Shown here in pieces: positions 5,186 to 10,938 of a stretch of DNA of 10,938 nucleotides. The notes beneath the pieces are model-generated. The model ran no database searches, was not told where the DNA came from, and worked only from the letters and a program-made list of their open reading frames with translations. The stretch covers positions 1 through 10,938 of the forward strand of contig SBAT01000453.1 of NCBI GenBank assembly GCA_005240105.1, written 5' to 3'. This DNA is from Chloroflexota bacterium. Lineage in GTDB: Bacteria; Cyanobacteriota; Vampirovibrionia; Obscuribacterales; Obscuribacteraceae. How positions within the stretch are numbered: position 1 is the stretch's first letter; each line of letters opens with the position of its first letter. A program made the translations under genes and the position numbers.

Positions 5186-7060
5186 ATGAAGAAGTCAATT
5201 GTTATTTCAGAACAAGATAACATTGGAGCGCTGTTAGAAAACGACCGAGCAGTCGAGTTTTTTGTCAATCGTGGCGAATTGCTTCTCGGTGATATTTACA
5301 CAGCATCAGTGGAAAATATTTTGCCTGGTATCGATGCGGCATTTGTAAACCTGGGCAAAGACAAAATGGGTTTCTTGCACGCCAACGATGTGCCAGGACA
5401 AGGCCCGTTGAAGGAAAGACTGGTGCCCAAGCAAAAGCTTTTGGTGCAAATAACCAAGGAGCCAACAGGACACAAAGGACCACGCGTTTCAACAGCAATA
5501 AGCTTGCCGGGACGTTTTTTGGTCTTGGTACCGGAAGAAAGAGGAGTCTCTGTCTCTCGCCGTATAGCTGAAGTGAAAGAAAGATCCCGTTTGAAGTCGG
5601 TTGTGAACTTGCTCAAGCCTCCAGGCGTGGGCATCATCATCAGAACTGAAGGCAAGGGTCAGGGCGAGCAAGAATTATTTGAAGATTTTGAAGTTCTTTG
5701 GGATCGTTGGCAGACTATCGTCTCCAATGCAGAAGCTTCTATTGGACCAGCTCTAATCTATCGTGATCAGGACCTTCTCTATCGTGTTATTCGCGATGCC
5801 TATTCGGCAGATATCAACGAAATTATCGTTGATAGCGAAGACGGACAAAAGCGCGCAATGCAATACCTATCCGGTTGGGCATCGAGAACCACGCAAGTAC
5901 TCTGTCACGAGAGTTCAGATCCAATACTTGTCTCCAAAGGCATCGACAAGGAAATTGAAGATGCCCTGGCTGAAAAGGTTGATCTGCCAAGCGGCGGACA
6001 CTTGAACATTGAACCGACCGAAGCATTGACCGTAATCGACGTTAACTCCGGACGTTTCACATCTTCTAGAACACAAGCAGAAACAGTTCGCCGTACAAAT
6101 ATGGAAGCGGCGCAAGAAATTCCACGCCAATTGCGTCTACGTAATATTGGTGGAATGGTTATTGTCGACTTCATCGATATGGAATCGAGAAAAGATCAGC
6201 AGATGGTCCTAGAAGTATTCCAACGTTATTTGGAAGATGATCGCGCCAAACCACAAATTGGCCAACTCTCTGACTTAGGCTTGGTCGAATTGACCCGTCG
6301 TCGTCAAGGACAAAGTCTGCGCGAACTGTTTACTGTGCATTGTTCGCATTGCGTAGGCTTAGGTGTTACACCAGTTCTTGAGCTTTCTTCACCTGAAGGA
6401 CGCAAAATAATTAGCCTCAAACCAAGAGAAGATGAACTGCTTAGAGGACGTGGACGCCGCAGCGGCGGACGCCAGCAACAAACAGCAGTGTTCCGGGCAG
6501 CCAGCGCTTCTGGTGGACGGATTCAACCAACCATTGCTGCTCGTGTAGAAGAAGTTGTTCCTCTGGAAATTTTGGAACAGGTTCCGGAAGAATTGATTTC
6601 GGAACATGCGGCCCAGCGCGAAGGTGGTCGCTTTGGTGCTGAAGCAGCGTTTGCATCGAAATCCGGACGCTTTTTGGATAGTGAAAATGATGATGAAAGC
6701 CTAGCTCAAGCAGAACATGCGTTTGAAGAAGAGCTGGCGGAAGAAGACAGTCATCACCACGTTGAAATCGACGAGCATGATATGGAACATTCTCATGCAG
6801 ACGACGACTCGAAGGCGACTTATAGTCCATTTGAAGCAGAACCGGAATCAATTGCCGGCGTGTTTCGATTGAAAGCCAAGGGTAACGAGGCACATGATGA
6901 TGAGCACTGCGACGATGAAATGCTCACTATTCCTGTCATCAATAACGATGAGCTGGAAAGTTCAGTTGACAGAGAGCAGCTAACGTTGAATTCGCATGCT
7001 AGTGGTAATTGGCAAGGCGAACAACTGGAACTGCCAATAGCTGACAGCGATGATACATAG
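5186..7060 (+). CDS. rng: Ribonuclease E/G family endoribonuclease with acidic, His-rich tail
   Basis: This endoribonuclease of 624 residues should cut single-stranded AU-rich RNA in mRNA decay and rRNA/tRNA maturation. An S1 RNA-binding domain lies near residues 35-120 (LLLGDIYTASVENILPGIDA), followed by RNase-H-like and 5'-sensor segments (GPRVSTAISLPGRFLVLVP, ERGVSVSRRI). The DNase-I-like catalytic part has the two magnesium aspartates D285 (VIDVNSGRF) and D328 (VDFIDM), 43 apart as in E. coli RNase E. The zinc-link CxxC is C386 and C389 (HCSHC). The core resembles cyanobacterial RNase E. After the core come an arginine-rich patch RGRGRRSGGR (420-429) and a tail that becomes strongly acidic from about 480, with HHH at 523-525 and a DEHDMEHSHADDD cluster; it looks disordered and could recruit partners or bind metal. 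The gene starts 18 bases after the radical-SAM stop, with GAGG 14 bases before ATG, so the two are co-transcribed. The rplU-rpmA genes that often follow are absent. Confidence 0.95.
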   Translation: MKKSIVISEQDNIGALLENDRAVEFFVNRGELLLGDIYTASVENILPGIDAAFVNLGKDKMGFLHANDVPGQGPLKERLVPKQKLLVQITKEPTGHKGPRVSTAISLPGRFLVLVPEERGVSVSRRIAEVKERSRLKSVVNLLKPPGVGIIIRTEGKGQGEQELFEDFEVLWDRWQTIVSNAEASIGPALIYRDQDLLYRVIRDAYSADINEIIVDSEDGQKRAMQYLSGWASRTTQVLCHESSDPILVSKGIDKEIEDALAEKVDLPSGGHLNIEPTEALTVIDVNSGRFTSSRTQAETVRRTNMEAAQEIPRQLRLRNIGGMVIVDFIDMESRKDQQMVLEVFQRYLEDDRAKPQIGQLSDLGLVELTRRRQGQSLRELFTVHCSHCVGLGVTPVLELSSPEGRKIISLKPREDELLRGRGRRSGGRQQQTAVFRAASASGGRIQPTIAARVEEVVPLEILEQVPEELISEHAAQREGGRFGAEAAFASKSGRFLDSENDDESLAQAEHAFEEELAEEDSHHHVEIDEHDMEHSHADDDSKATYSPFEAEPESIAGVFRLKAKGNEAHDDEHCDDEMLTIPVINNDELESSVDREQLTLNSHASGNWQGEQLELPIADSDDT

Positions 7061-7086
7061 GCGCGGAGCAACTTCAGCACCCTTCA

Positions 7087-7184
7087 TGTCATTCTGAGCA
7101 GAGGCGCTAGGCGCCGATGCGAAGAATCTCGCAGCTTAAGTAATGAGATACTTCGTCTCGGCTACGCCGCTCCTCAGAATGACA
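7087..7184. repeat. Imperfect long inverted repeat, probable dispersed intergenic element
   Basis: The 133 bases between the convergent rng and 352-residue genes hold a nested hairpin. Its outer arms are perfect over 12 bases (TGTCATTCTGAG at 7087-7098, CTCAGAATGACA at 7173-7184). Inner arms CGAAGAATCTC and GAGATACTTCG match at 10 of 11. Small hairpins GGCGC-TAG-GCGCC (7103-7115) and GGC-TAC-GCC (7160-7168) lie between them. I recognise the outer and inner words, from memory, as those of a widespread class of short palindromic repeats scattered between genes in many bacterial genomes. No T-run follows on either strand, so it is not a standard intrinsic terminator, though such a fold could stop or protect both convergent transcripts. 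No second copy occurs in the window. Confidence 0.75.
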
Positions 7185-7193
7185 AACAAAAAA

Positions 7194-8252
7194 CTACTGC
7201 TGCGCTTTAGAGTACATGGATAAGCTATAACCGAAGCGTACTGCGTTGGATGTCAGCTCGGGCGGTAGAATACTTGCCTCTACTACTGCTTGCGGATCTT
7301 TTTCTAAAAGACCATAGACGTAATTGATGTCTTCTGAGAAGTGTTGGTCTTCGACGTAGAATGAGCCTATATATTTTCCGCCGTGCACAAAGACAAGGCA
7401 GGTAGCAGCGGTCGACGGCAATTGAATTGCCAGGCAAGCAGTCTGTCCCTTATTTGTAAACCATTCAAGCAAGTAGTCCATGTAGGCTTTTGCATCGAGG
7501 TCATCCGAGCGATTTACCGGATAGCCCATGAATAGTGCAGACATTGCCAGGGTGACTGAGTCAGGAAGATCGTACATTTGTACTTTTGTGCCCTCGACTT
7601 TCAAGTCATTGAGCATGAATTGAAGAGACTGTTCTGTCGGGTGTGTTTCGTTCATGGATTTGCAGCCGTAAATGCAGCCGACGCAACGTCCTTTGTAGAT
7701 GAGCGTTGCTGCCCGCGATAGACGTTCTTCACATGTGGCTTTGACGCAGCCTGTGCGCATACCGCCTTCCAGATCCGTTATGAGCCACTCCAGGTCGTAT
7801 TCGCCGACGGCAAAATTCATCGACTCTTCTACTTCCAGAGGCGGCATTATCAGGTCGATAGCCCGTTTTAATTGAAACTTGCGAGGATTTGTCTGAGCCC
7901 AAACGCGGAAAGCTGCGTCCTGTGGGTTTTCGCCGTCGGCAGCGGTAGTGGCTGCCATGGAATCTTGCCACTGGGTTGGAGCAGCCTGCTGCCCTGAACT
8001 CATTGAGGACATTGATGAAAAGCGGGAGGAGAGCAAAATGCGGTTGTTGGTTACACAAACAAATTGTGCCAGGACCTCTTCTCCGACTTTTAGCTTCTGT
8101 TCAGTAGGCAGAAAGCCGGGCAGATTGTCTTTGACAAGTAAGACGGAATAGCCGCCTGGCTCGGGACCCATAATCTTGGCCGAAACGTTCTGACCGGCCT
8201 TATAGCTCGGTAAATTCCAGGGATTTAGAGGTTTCTGGGGCGCTGGACTCAT
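7194..8252 (-). CDS. Uncharacterised protein with N-terminal S1-like domain and duplicated C-terminal module
   Basis: The 352-residue product is soluble, without signal peptide or membrane segment. Residues 15-78 look like an S1/OB nucleic-acid-binding domain (YKAGQNVSAKIMGPEPGGYS, LPGFLPTEQKLKVGEEVLAQ, NNRILLSSR). A Ser/Gln/Ala linker follows (79-110). The rest contains two similar modules, at about 155-225 and 258-330. Each has a strand-turn-strand core with a KGxxxG or GGxxxG turn (AATLIYKGRCVGCIYG and CLVFVHGGKYIGSFYV), somewhat like the ligand-free sensory DUF4388/PATAN type; that likeness is a guess. Module one carries five cysteines, C169, C174, C190, C193 and C197, a spacing suited to metal or Fe-S binding; module two keeps almost none. 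The start is well supported by AGGAG a few bases before ATG 8252. It is the last gene of the fur-feoA-zinc-ribbon run, 51 bases after the previous stop, which suggests a metal- or redox-linked role. Function is unknown. Confidence 0.85.
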   Translation of the reverse strand: MSPAPQKPLNPWNLPSYKAGQNVSAKIMGPEPGGYSVLLVKDNLPGFLPTEQKLKVGEEVLAQFVCVTNNRILLSSRFSSMSSMSSGQQAAPTQWQDSMAATTAADGENPQDAAFRVWAQTNPRKFQLKRAIDLIMPPLEVEESMNFAVGEYDLEWLITDLEGGMRTGCVKATCEERLSRAATLIYKGRCVGCIYGCKSMNETHPTEQSLQFMLNDLKVEGTKVQMYDLPDSVTLAMSALFMGYPVNRSDDLDAKAYMDYLLEWFTNKGQTACLAIQLPSTAATCLVFVHGGKYIGSFYVEDQHFSEDINYVYGLLEKDPQAVVEASILPPELTSNAVRFGYSLSMYSKAQQ

Positions 8253-8279
8253 ATACTCCTGACTCTCTTTCCAGACAGG

Positions 8280-8300
8280 TAGGTAATTTCATCTTACCTA
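8280..8300 (-). repeat. Intercistronic 7-bp hairpin
   Basis: TAGGTAA and TTACCTA form perfect 7-bp arms around a 7-base loop in the 51-base gap between the zinc-ribbon gene and the S1-like gene. No T-run follows in the direction of transcription, so read-through is likely; it could be an mRNA-processing or stabilising hairpin. The stem is AT-rich and weak. Confidence 0.35.
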
Positions 8301-8303
8301 ATG

Positions 8304-8603
8304 TTACTTACCCAAAAGCTTATTCAAAGTTTCACCGAATAAACTCTTGACATCGACAATTTTTGACCCATAAGTCTTTTCCAAGGTAATCGGGGTTGAT
8401 TGGCTGTCGTTCAAGCAAGGGCTGGGGTTTGCTTGTTGCATCTTATGGCAGCTAAGACAACTGCCAAGGCATTGTGGATCCAACTCCAACCAGGTATTGC
8501 AGCGTGGGCAATAGGTGCCAGCGGCTTTTTGAGATGGTTCAGCAACCAGAAATTGACAGTTAGGGCAGAGGAGCTTTTCGGCTAATAGCTTTCCTGGCTC
8601 CAT
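8304..8603 (-). CDS. Small zinc-ribbon protein, 99 residues
   Basis: The protein opens with two CxxC knuckles, C13/C16 (CPNC) and C32/C35 (YCPRC), spaced as in a zinc ribbon. A third cysteine group follows, C45, C49 and C52 with H53 (QCLGSCLSCHK), and a lone C63. The first four would bind one zinc; the third group could bind a second metal, perhaps with C63 or H53. The last 30 residues are free of cysteine and end in an amphipathic helix (VDVKSLFGETLNKLLGK) that may mediate an interaction. It starts three bases after the feoA stop, and the GGAG just before its ATG lies within the last codons of feoA, so translation is probably coupled. The family is not recognised beyond the zinc-ribbon fold. 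Its place between feoA and the cysteine-bearing S1-like gene, under a Fur gene, suggests metal or redox homeostasis, as inference only. Confidence 0.8.
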   Translation of the reverse strand: MEPGKLLAEKLLCPNCQFLVAEPSQKAAGTYCPRCNTWLELDPQCLGSCLSCHKMQQANPSPCLNDSQSTPITLEKTYGSKIVDVKSLFGETLNKLLGK

Positions 8604-8606
8604 TTC

Positions 8607-8867
8607 CTACTCCGTTACCCGGGCTTCTATTGATTCGGCTATTTTACGCCCGATGGCTATCTCTAGCTGGTTCTTGGAGACTATAACCGGGCCGCCGTTG
8701 ATATTTTTTTCAATCCTTAGGCGACTGCCCTCTTCCAGCCCGAATCTCAGAGCCTGCCAGGTGATTTCTTCGTTTGTAATATTTGTAACCGTTAGACTTT
8801 GCCCTTCCTTGGCTTCAGACAGGAAGAGGGTTTCTCCGGGCGTGGGCTTATTTTTGTCCATTTTCAT
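8607..8867 (-). CDS. feoA: FeoA-family protein
   Basis: This 86-residue protein has the SH3-like FeoA fold, known as the cytoplasmic partner of the FeoB ferrous-iron transporter and as the C-terminal domain of DtxR-type regulators. The match covers residues 11-84: TLFLSEAKEGQSLTVTNIT, the middle QALRFGLEEGSRLRI (normally RLxxLGLxPGxxI), NINGGPVIVSKNQLEIAIGR (normally PxGGPxxV...xIALR) and IAESIEA. Starts at ATG 8867 and ATG 8861 are both possible; both overlap the end of fur (stop 8850-8848), by 20 or 14 bases, in a different frame. No clear Shine-Dalgarno sequence is seen, so translation is probably coupled to fur. A longer open frame reaching 8954 is not used here because the extra 29 residues only mirror the fur coding sequence. 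No feoB is in the window, so it may act with a distant FeoB or have another role. Confidence 0.85.
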   Translation of the reverse strand: MKMDKNKPTPGETLFLSEAKEGQSLTVTNITNEEITWQALRFGLEEGSRLRIEKNINGGPVIVSKNQLEIAIGRKIAESIEARVTE

Positions 8868-9381
8868 TGCTTTGAACGGCTTTCTTGGGCTTGCTTTCCG
8901 CTTCCTTGTCTTTGCGGCAATCTGGGCATAAGCCAAAAATTTTGAACTGAGCATCGATTACTTCAAAGCCATATCTTGAGCCTATTTGCTCACCGGCTTC
9001 TCCTAGAAAATGGTCTTCAAATTCCAGCGTCAAATTGCAGTTGAGACAGATGATGTGCTGGTGAGGTAGATCTTCCTGTTTAAGTTCGTAGTGCTTATGA
9101 CCTTCGGCAAAATCAAGTTCGCGCAAGAGTCCAAGTGAGGAAAGTAACTTGAGAGTCCTATAGGTAGTAGCTAATGAGACGGGTGAGCCTTGTTCATTGA
9201 GTTTGCAGTAAAGTTCATCGGCGGACAAATGTGTGCCGTGCGGAAGTTCTCGGAAAATTTGCAGAATGGTTTCGCGCTGCGAGGTAATTCTGTGCCCGCG
9301 CTTACGTAGGCTTTCAAATAAAGCCTGTGAATTTGTCTCGGTGGCTGGTTGTGCCTGATTTAGTATTTCTGTAATGGTCAT
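8848..9381 (-). CDS. fur: Fur-family metal-responsive repressor
   Basis: This 177-residue protein is a Fur-superfamily regulator: a dimer that binds operator DNA when loaded with metal. A winged-helix domain spans about 20-95 (ALFESLRKRGHRITSQRETI, SADELYCKLNEQGSPVSLAT, TTYRTLKLLSSLGLL). Regulatory metal ligands are in place: H51, then H95 and H97 (EGHKHYEL), H107 and H109 (PHQHIICLNC). Structural zinc cysteines are C112/C115 and C152/C155 (LCPDC). The sequence is closest in style to Fur itself or its cyanobacterial relatives, but Zur or PerR specificity cannot be excluded by eye. Extra residues at the N-terminus (about 15) and a Lys/Glu/Asn-rich C-terminus lie outside the core. The start ATG 9381 has only a weak binding site. 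The gene leads a run with feoA, the zinc-ribbon gene and the S1-like gene, so autoregulation by iron of the whole run is likely. Confidence 0.93.
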   Translation of the reverse strand: MTITEILNQAQPATETNSQALFESLRKRGHRITSQRETILQIFRELPHGTHLSADELYCKLNEQGSPVSLATTYRTLKLLSSLGLLRELDFAEGHKHYELKQEDLPHQHIICLNCNLTLEFEDHFLGEAGEQIGSRYGFEVIDAQFKIFGLCPDCRKDKEAESKPKKAVQSNENGQK

Positions 9382-9459
9382 ATTGAAACCCGGACGGGCT
9401 TTACCGGCTATGAATCAAAGCTAGCGTAGGACGCCTGCTGGCAAATAACAAGGTTGCTT

Positions 9460-9488
9460 AGTTTAGCTCTTTGCGCTGTTGGTGACAA
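9460..9488 (-). promoter_or_regulatory. Sigma-70-like promoter of the fur run
   Basis: On the minus strand TTGTCA (9488-9483, 5 of 6 to the -35 consensus) is followed after exactly 17 bases by TAAACT (9465-9460, 4 of 6 to -10). Transcription would start near 9453, about 70 bases before the fur ATG. The -35 lies in a short dyad, GTTG-GTGA-CAAC (9478-9489), which could be part of an operator; no clear 19-bp Fur box is recognised. The remaining intergenic sequence (9382-9452) shows nothing else I can name. Confidence 0.5.
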
Positions 9489-9503
9489 CCAAATCAACCA
9501 GCC

Positions 9504-9524
9504 GCTTGACAAAAGGCGTCAAGC
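9504..9524 (-). terminator. Hairpin overlapping the uvrA stop codon
   Basis: GCTTGAC (9504-9510) and GTCAAGC (9518-9524) are perfect 7-bp arms around a 7-base loop, and the uvrA stop codon (9521-9519) lies in the first arm as transcribed. No T-run follows, so it would be a weak or factor-dependent end signal. It may instead be a 3'-stabilising hairpin. Confidence 0.35.
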
Positions 9525-10938
9525 CTTAACTGACCTACCTTTTAGGACATTTTTCAAGAATTGCCCAGTATGAGAAATATTAGACTTAGCAATCTCTTCA
9601 GGTGTGCCCTGGGCTATGACTTGCCCGCCCCGGTCTCCGCCTTCAGGACCCAGGTCAATTATCCAGTCGGCTTGTTTGATTACATCAAGGTTGTGTTCAA
9701 TTACAACGACAGTATTGCCTGACTCAACAAGCTTGTTTAGAACATGTAGCAATTTGTCCACATCGGCAAAGGACAAACCTGTTGTTGGTTCATCAAGAAT
9801 ATAAATTGTCTTGCCGGTTGAGCGACGCGATAGTTGTTCGGCTAATTTCACGCGCTGCGCTTCGCCGCCGGAAAGAGTTGTTGCCGGTTGTCCAAGCTTG
9901 ATGTAGTCCAAGCCAACCTCATGCAGTGTAGCGAGCTTGGATTCAGCTTTGGGAATGTTGGCGAAGAATTCTAGAGCTTCTTCAACAGTCATTTCCAATA
10001 CATCGGCAATTGACTTGCCTTTGAATTTTACTTCTAGAGTTTCACGGTTGTAGCGGGCGCCTTTGCAAACATCGCAAGCAACAAATACCGACGGCAGAAA
10101 GTTCATTTCAATTTCGTTCATGCCCTCGCCATGGCAGGCTTCGCATCGCCCACCTTTGACGTTGAAAGAGAAACGTCCTGGCTGATAGCCGCGAGTTTTT
10201 GCTTCGGTGGTCATGGAGAACACTTCGCGGATGACATCGAATACACCGGTGTATGTTGCCGGGTTTGATCTCGGCGTACGGCCGATTGGTGATTGATCGA
10301 TATCAATTACTTTGTCTAGGTGGTCCAGACCTTCCACGGACTTCACTCCGTTGGGAGCAGGCACTGTGCCGCCCATGTGATGCCGCAGGTACTCATAGAG
10401 CAAGTCATTGATCAAAGTAGATTTGCCGGAGCCGGAGACACCTGTAATGGCAACAAATTTGCCTAGTGGAATATCAACACTTACATCTTTCAAGTTATTG
10501 CGTTTTGCGCCAATAATTTTTAAGCTCAGTAAACTGCCTGGTCTTCGATGTCTTGGTGTCGGGATTTCCTTGCGACCGGAAATGTAAGCACCGGTCGAGG
10601 AAGCCTTAGCGGCCATTATGTCTTCTATTAAACCTTCAGCAACTAGATTGCCGCCATGAAGCCCAGCACCTGGACCAATGTCTATAATCCAGTCGGCTTG
10701 CTTGATAGTTTCCTCGTCGTGTTCAACTACTAAAAGCGTATTGCCTAAGTTACGCAGGTGCCTCAGCGTGTCTAAAAGACGATTGTTATCTCTTTGGTGC
10801 AATCCTATTGATGGTTCATCCAGTACATAGAGAACACCCGAAAGACCTGAACCAATTTGAGTGGCCAGACGTATACGTTGTGCTTCGCCACCAGACAAAG
10901 TACTTGCTTGGCGATCTAAAGTCAGGTAATCCAGTCCA
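9519..10938 (-). CDS. uvrA: Excinuclease ABC subunit UvrA, C-terminal half (cut by window edge)
   Basis: UvrA is the ATP-dependent damage-sensing subunit of nucleotide excision repair; as a dimer it loads UvrB on damaged DNA. The frame stays open to the right edge, giving 472 C-terminal residues of a protein normally near 940; it begins GLDYLTLDRQAST. Visible in order: signature LSGGE (14-18) and Walker B VLYVLDEPS of the first ATPase, VVEHDEETI, then Walker A GVSGSGKST (166-174) of the second ATPase. Next are the C-terminal zinc finger C265/C268 and C288/C291 with GRFSFNVKGGRCEACHGEG, the second signature LSGGEAQRVKLA (from 355), Walker B IYILDEPTTG and VVVIEHN. All key ATPase and zinc residues are present. 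One oddity is serine at 389 (TTGLSFAD), where UvrA usually has histidine (TTGLHFAD). The gene is on the same strand as fur, 137 bases upstream, but fur has its own promoter. Confidence 0.97.
   Translation of the reverse strand, partial: GLDYLTLDRQASTLSGGEAQRIRLATQIGSGLSGVLYVLDEPSIGLHQRDNNRLLDTLRHLRNLGNTLLVVEHDEETIKQADWIIDIGPGAGLHGGNLVAEGLIEDIMAAKASSTGAYISGRKEIPTPRHRRPGSLLSLKIIGAKRNNLKDVSVDIPLGKFVAITGVSGSGKSTLINDLLYEYLRHHMGGTVPAPNGVKSVEGLDHLDKVIDIDQSPIGRTPRSNPATYTGVFDVIREVFSMTTEAKTRGYQPGRFSFNVKGGRCEACHGEGMNEIEMNFLPSVFVACDVCKGARYNRETLEVKFKGKSIADVLEMTVEEALEFFANIPKAESKLATLHEVGLDYIKLGQPATTLSGGEAQRVKLAEQLSRRSTGKTIYILDEPTTGLSFADVDKLLHVLNKLVESGNTVVVIEHNLDVIKQADWIIDLGPEGGDRGGQVIAQGTPEEIAKSNISHTGQFLKNVLKGRSVKA

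Noticed and set aside
6441..6893. 150-codon minus-strand frame opposite the rng tail
   Set aside because: It is antisense to the low-complexity tail, without start signals or recognisable protein features.
7087..7184. CRISPR repeat, IS remnant or intrinsic terminator
   Set aside because: There is one copy only, no spacer pattern, no transposase frame or target duplication, and no T-run on either strand.
8868..8954. Longer N-terminus for FeoA beginning at 8954
   Set aside because: The additional 29 residues are basic, lie entirely within fur in another frame and precede the point where FeoA similarity begins.
9504..9534. Plus-strand TTGACA (9506-9511) as a promoter
   Set aside because: No -10 hexamer lies at the right distance and no plus-strand gene follows; the bases belong to the hairpin at the uvrA stop.

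Overview
The window looks like ordinary chromosome from a bacterium related to Cyanobacteria, most plausibly a non-photosynthetic lineage such as Vampirovibrionia/Melainabacteria (Obscuribacter-like). This is inference: the RNase E/G catalytic core and the Fur protein read like cyanobacterial versions, base composition is moderate, and no photosynthesis, plasmid, phage or transposase gene is visible. Twelve coding regions cover nearly all the sequence, and no gene-free stretch exceeds about 140 bases.

Left part (1-2237). A secreted proline-rich protein runs off the left edge on the minus strand. It is divergent from a YmdB-type metallophosphoesterase on the plus strand, with only 28 bases between their start codons. 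The phosphoesterase gene overlaps by four bases, stop to stop, with a minus-strand gene for an exported thioredoxin-fold protein that lacks the CXXC motif. Two small minus-strand genes of unknown function (120 and 79 residues) follow. Several genes here lack a Shine-Dalgarno sequence and have a TANNNT hexamer 6-8 bases before the start codon, which suggests leaderless transcripts.

Centre (2345-7060, plus strand). A two-gene operon encodes a 932-residue radical-SAM protein, with a B12-binding-like N-terminus and a fused C-terminal DUF2344-type domain, followed 18 bases later by an RNase E/G with an acidic, histidine-rich tail. The pairing of this radical-SAM family with RNase E/G is known from other bacteria, but the reaction of the radical-SAM protein is not known to me. 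A dispersed-type inverted repeat lies between the RNase gene and the convergent minus-strand block.

Right part (7194-10938, minus strand). A tightly packed run reads fur, feoA (overlapping fur), a seven-cysteine zinc-ribbon protein and a 352-residue S1-like protein with a cysteine cluster. It starts from a good sigma-70-like promoter upstream of fur. No feoB is present in the window. The run suggests a Fur-linked metal-response unit whose last two members are uncharacterised. Upstream of it is the 3' half of uvrA, cut by the right edge.

The best candidates for something undescribed are the two uncharacterised proteins of the fur-feoA run, the radical-SAM/RNase pair, and the apparent leaderless starts.
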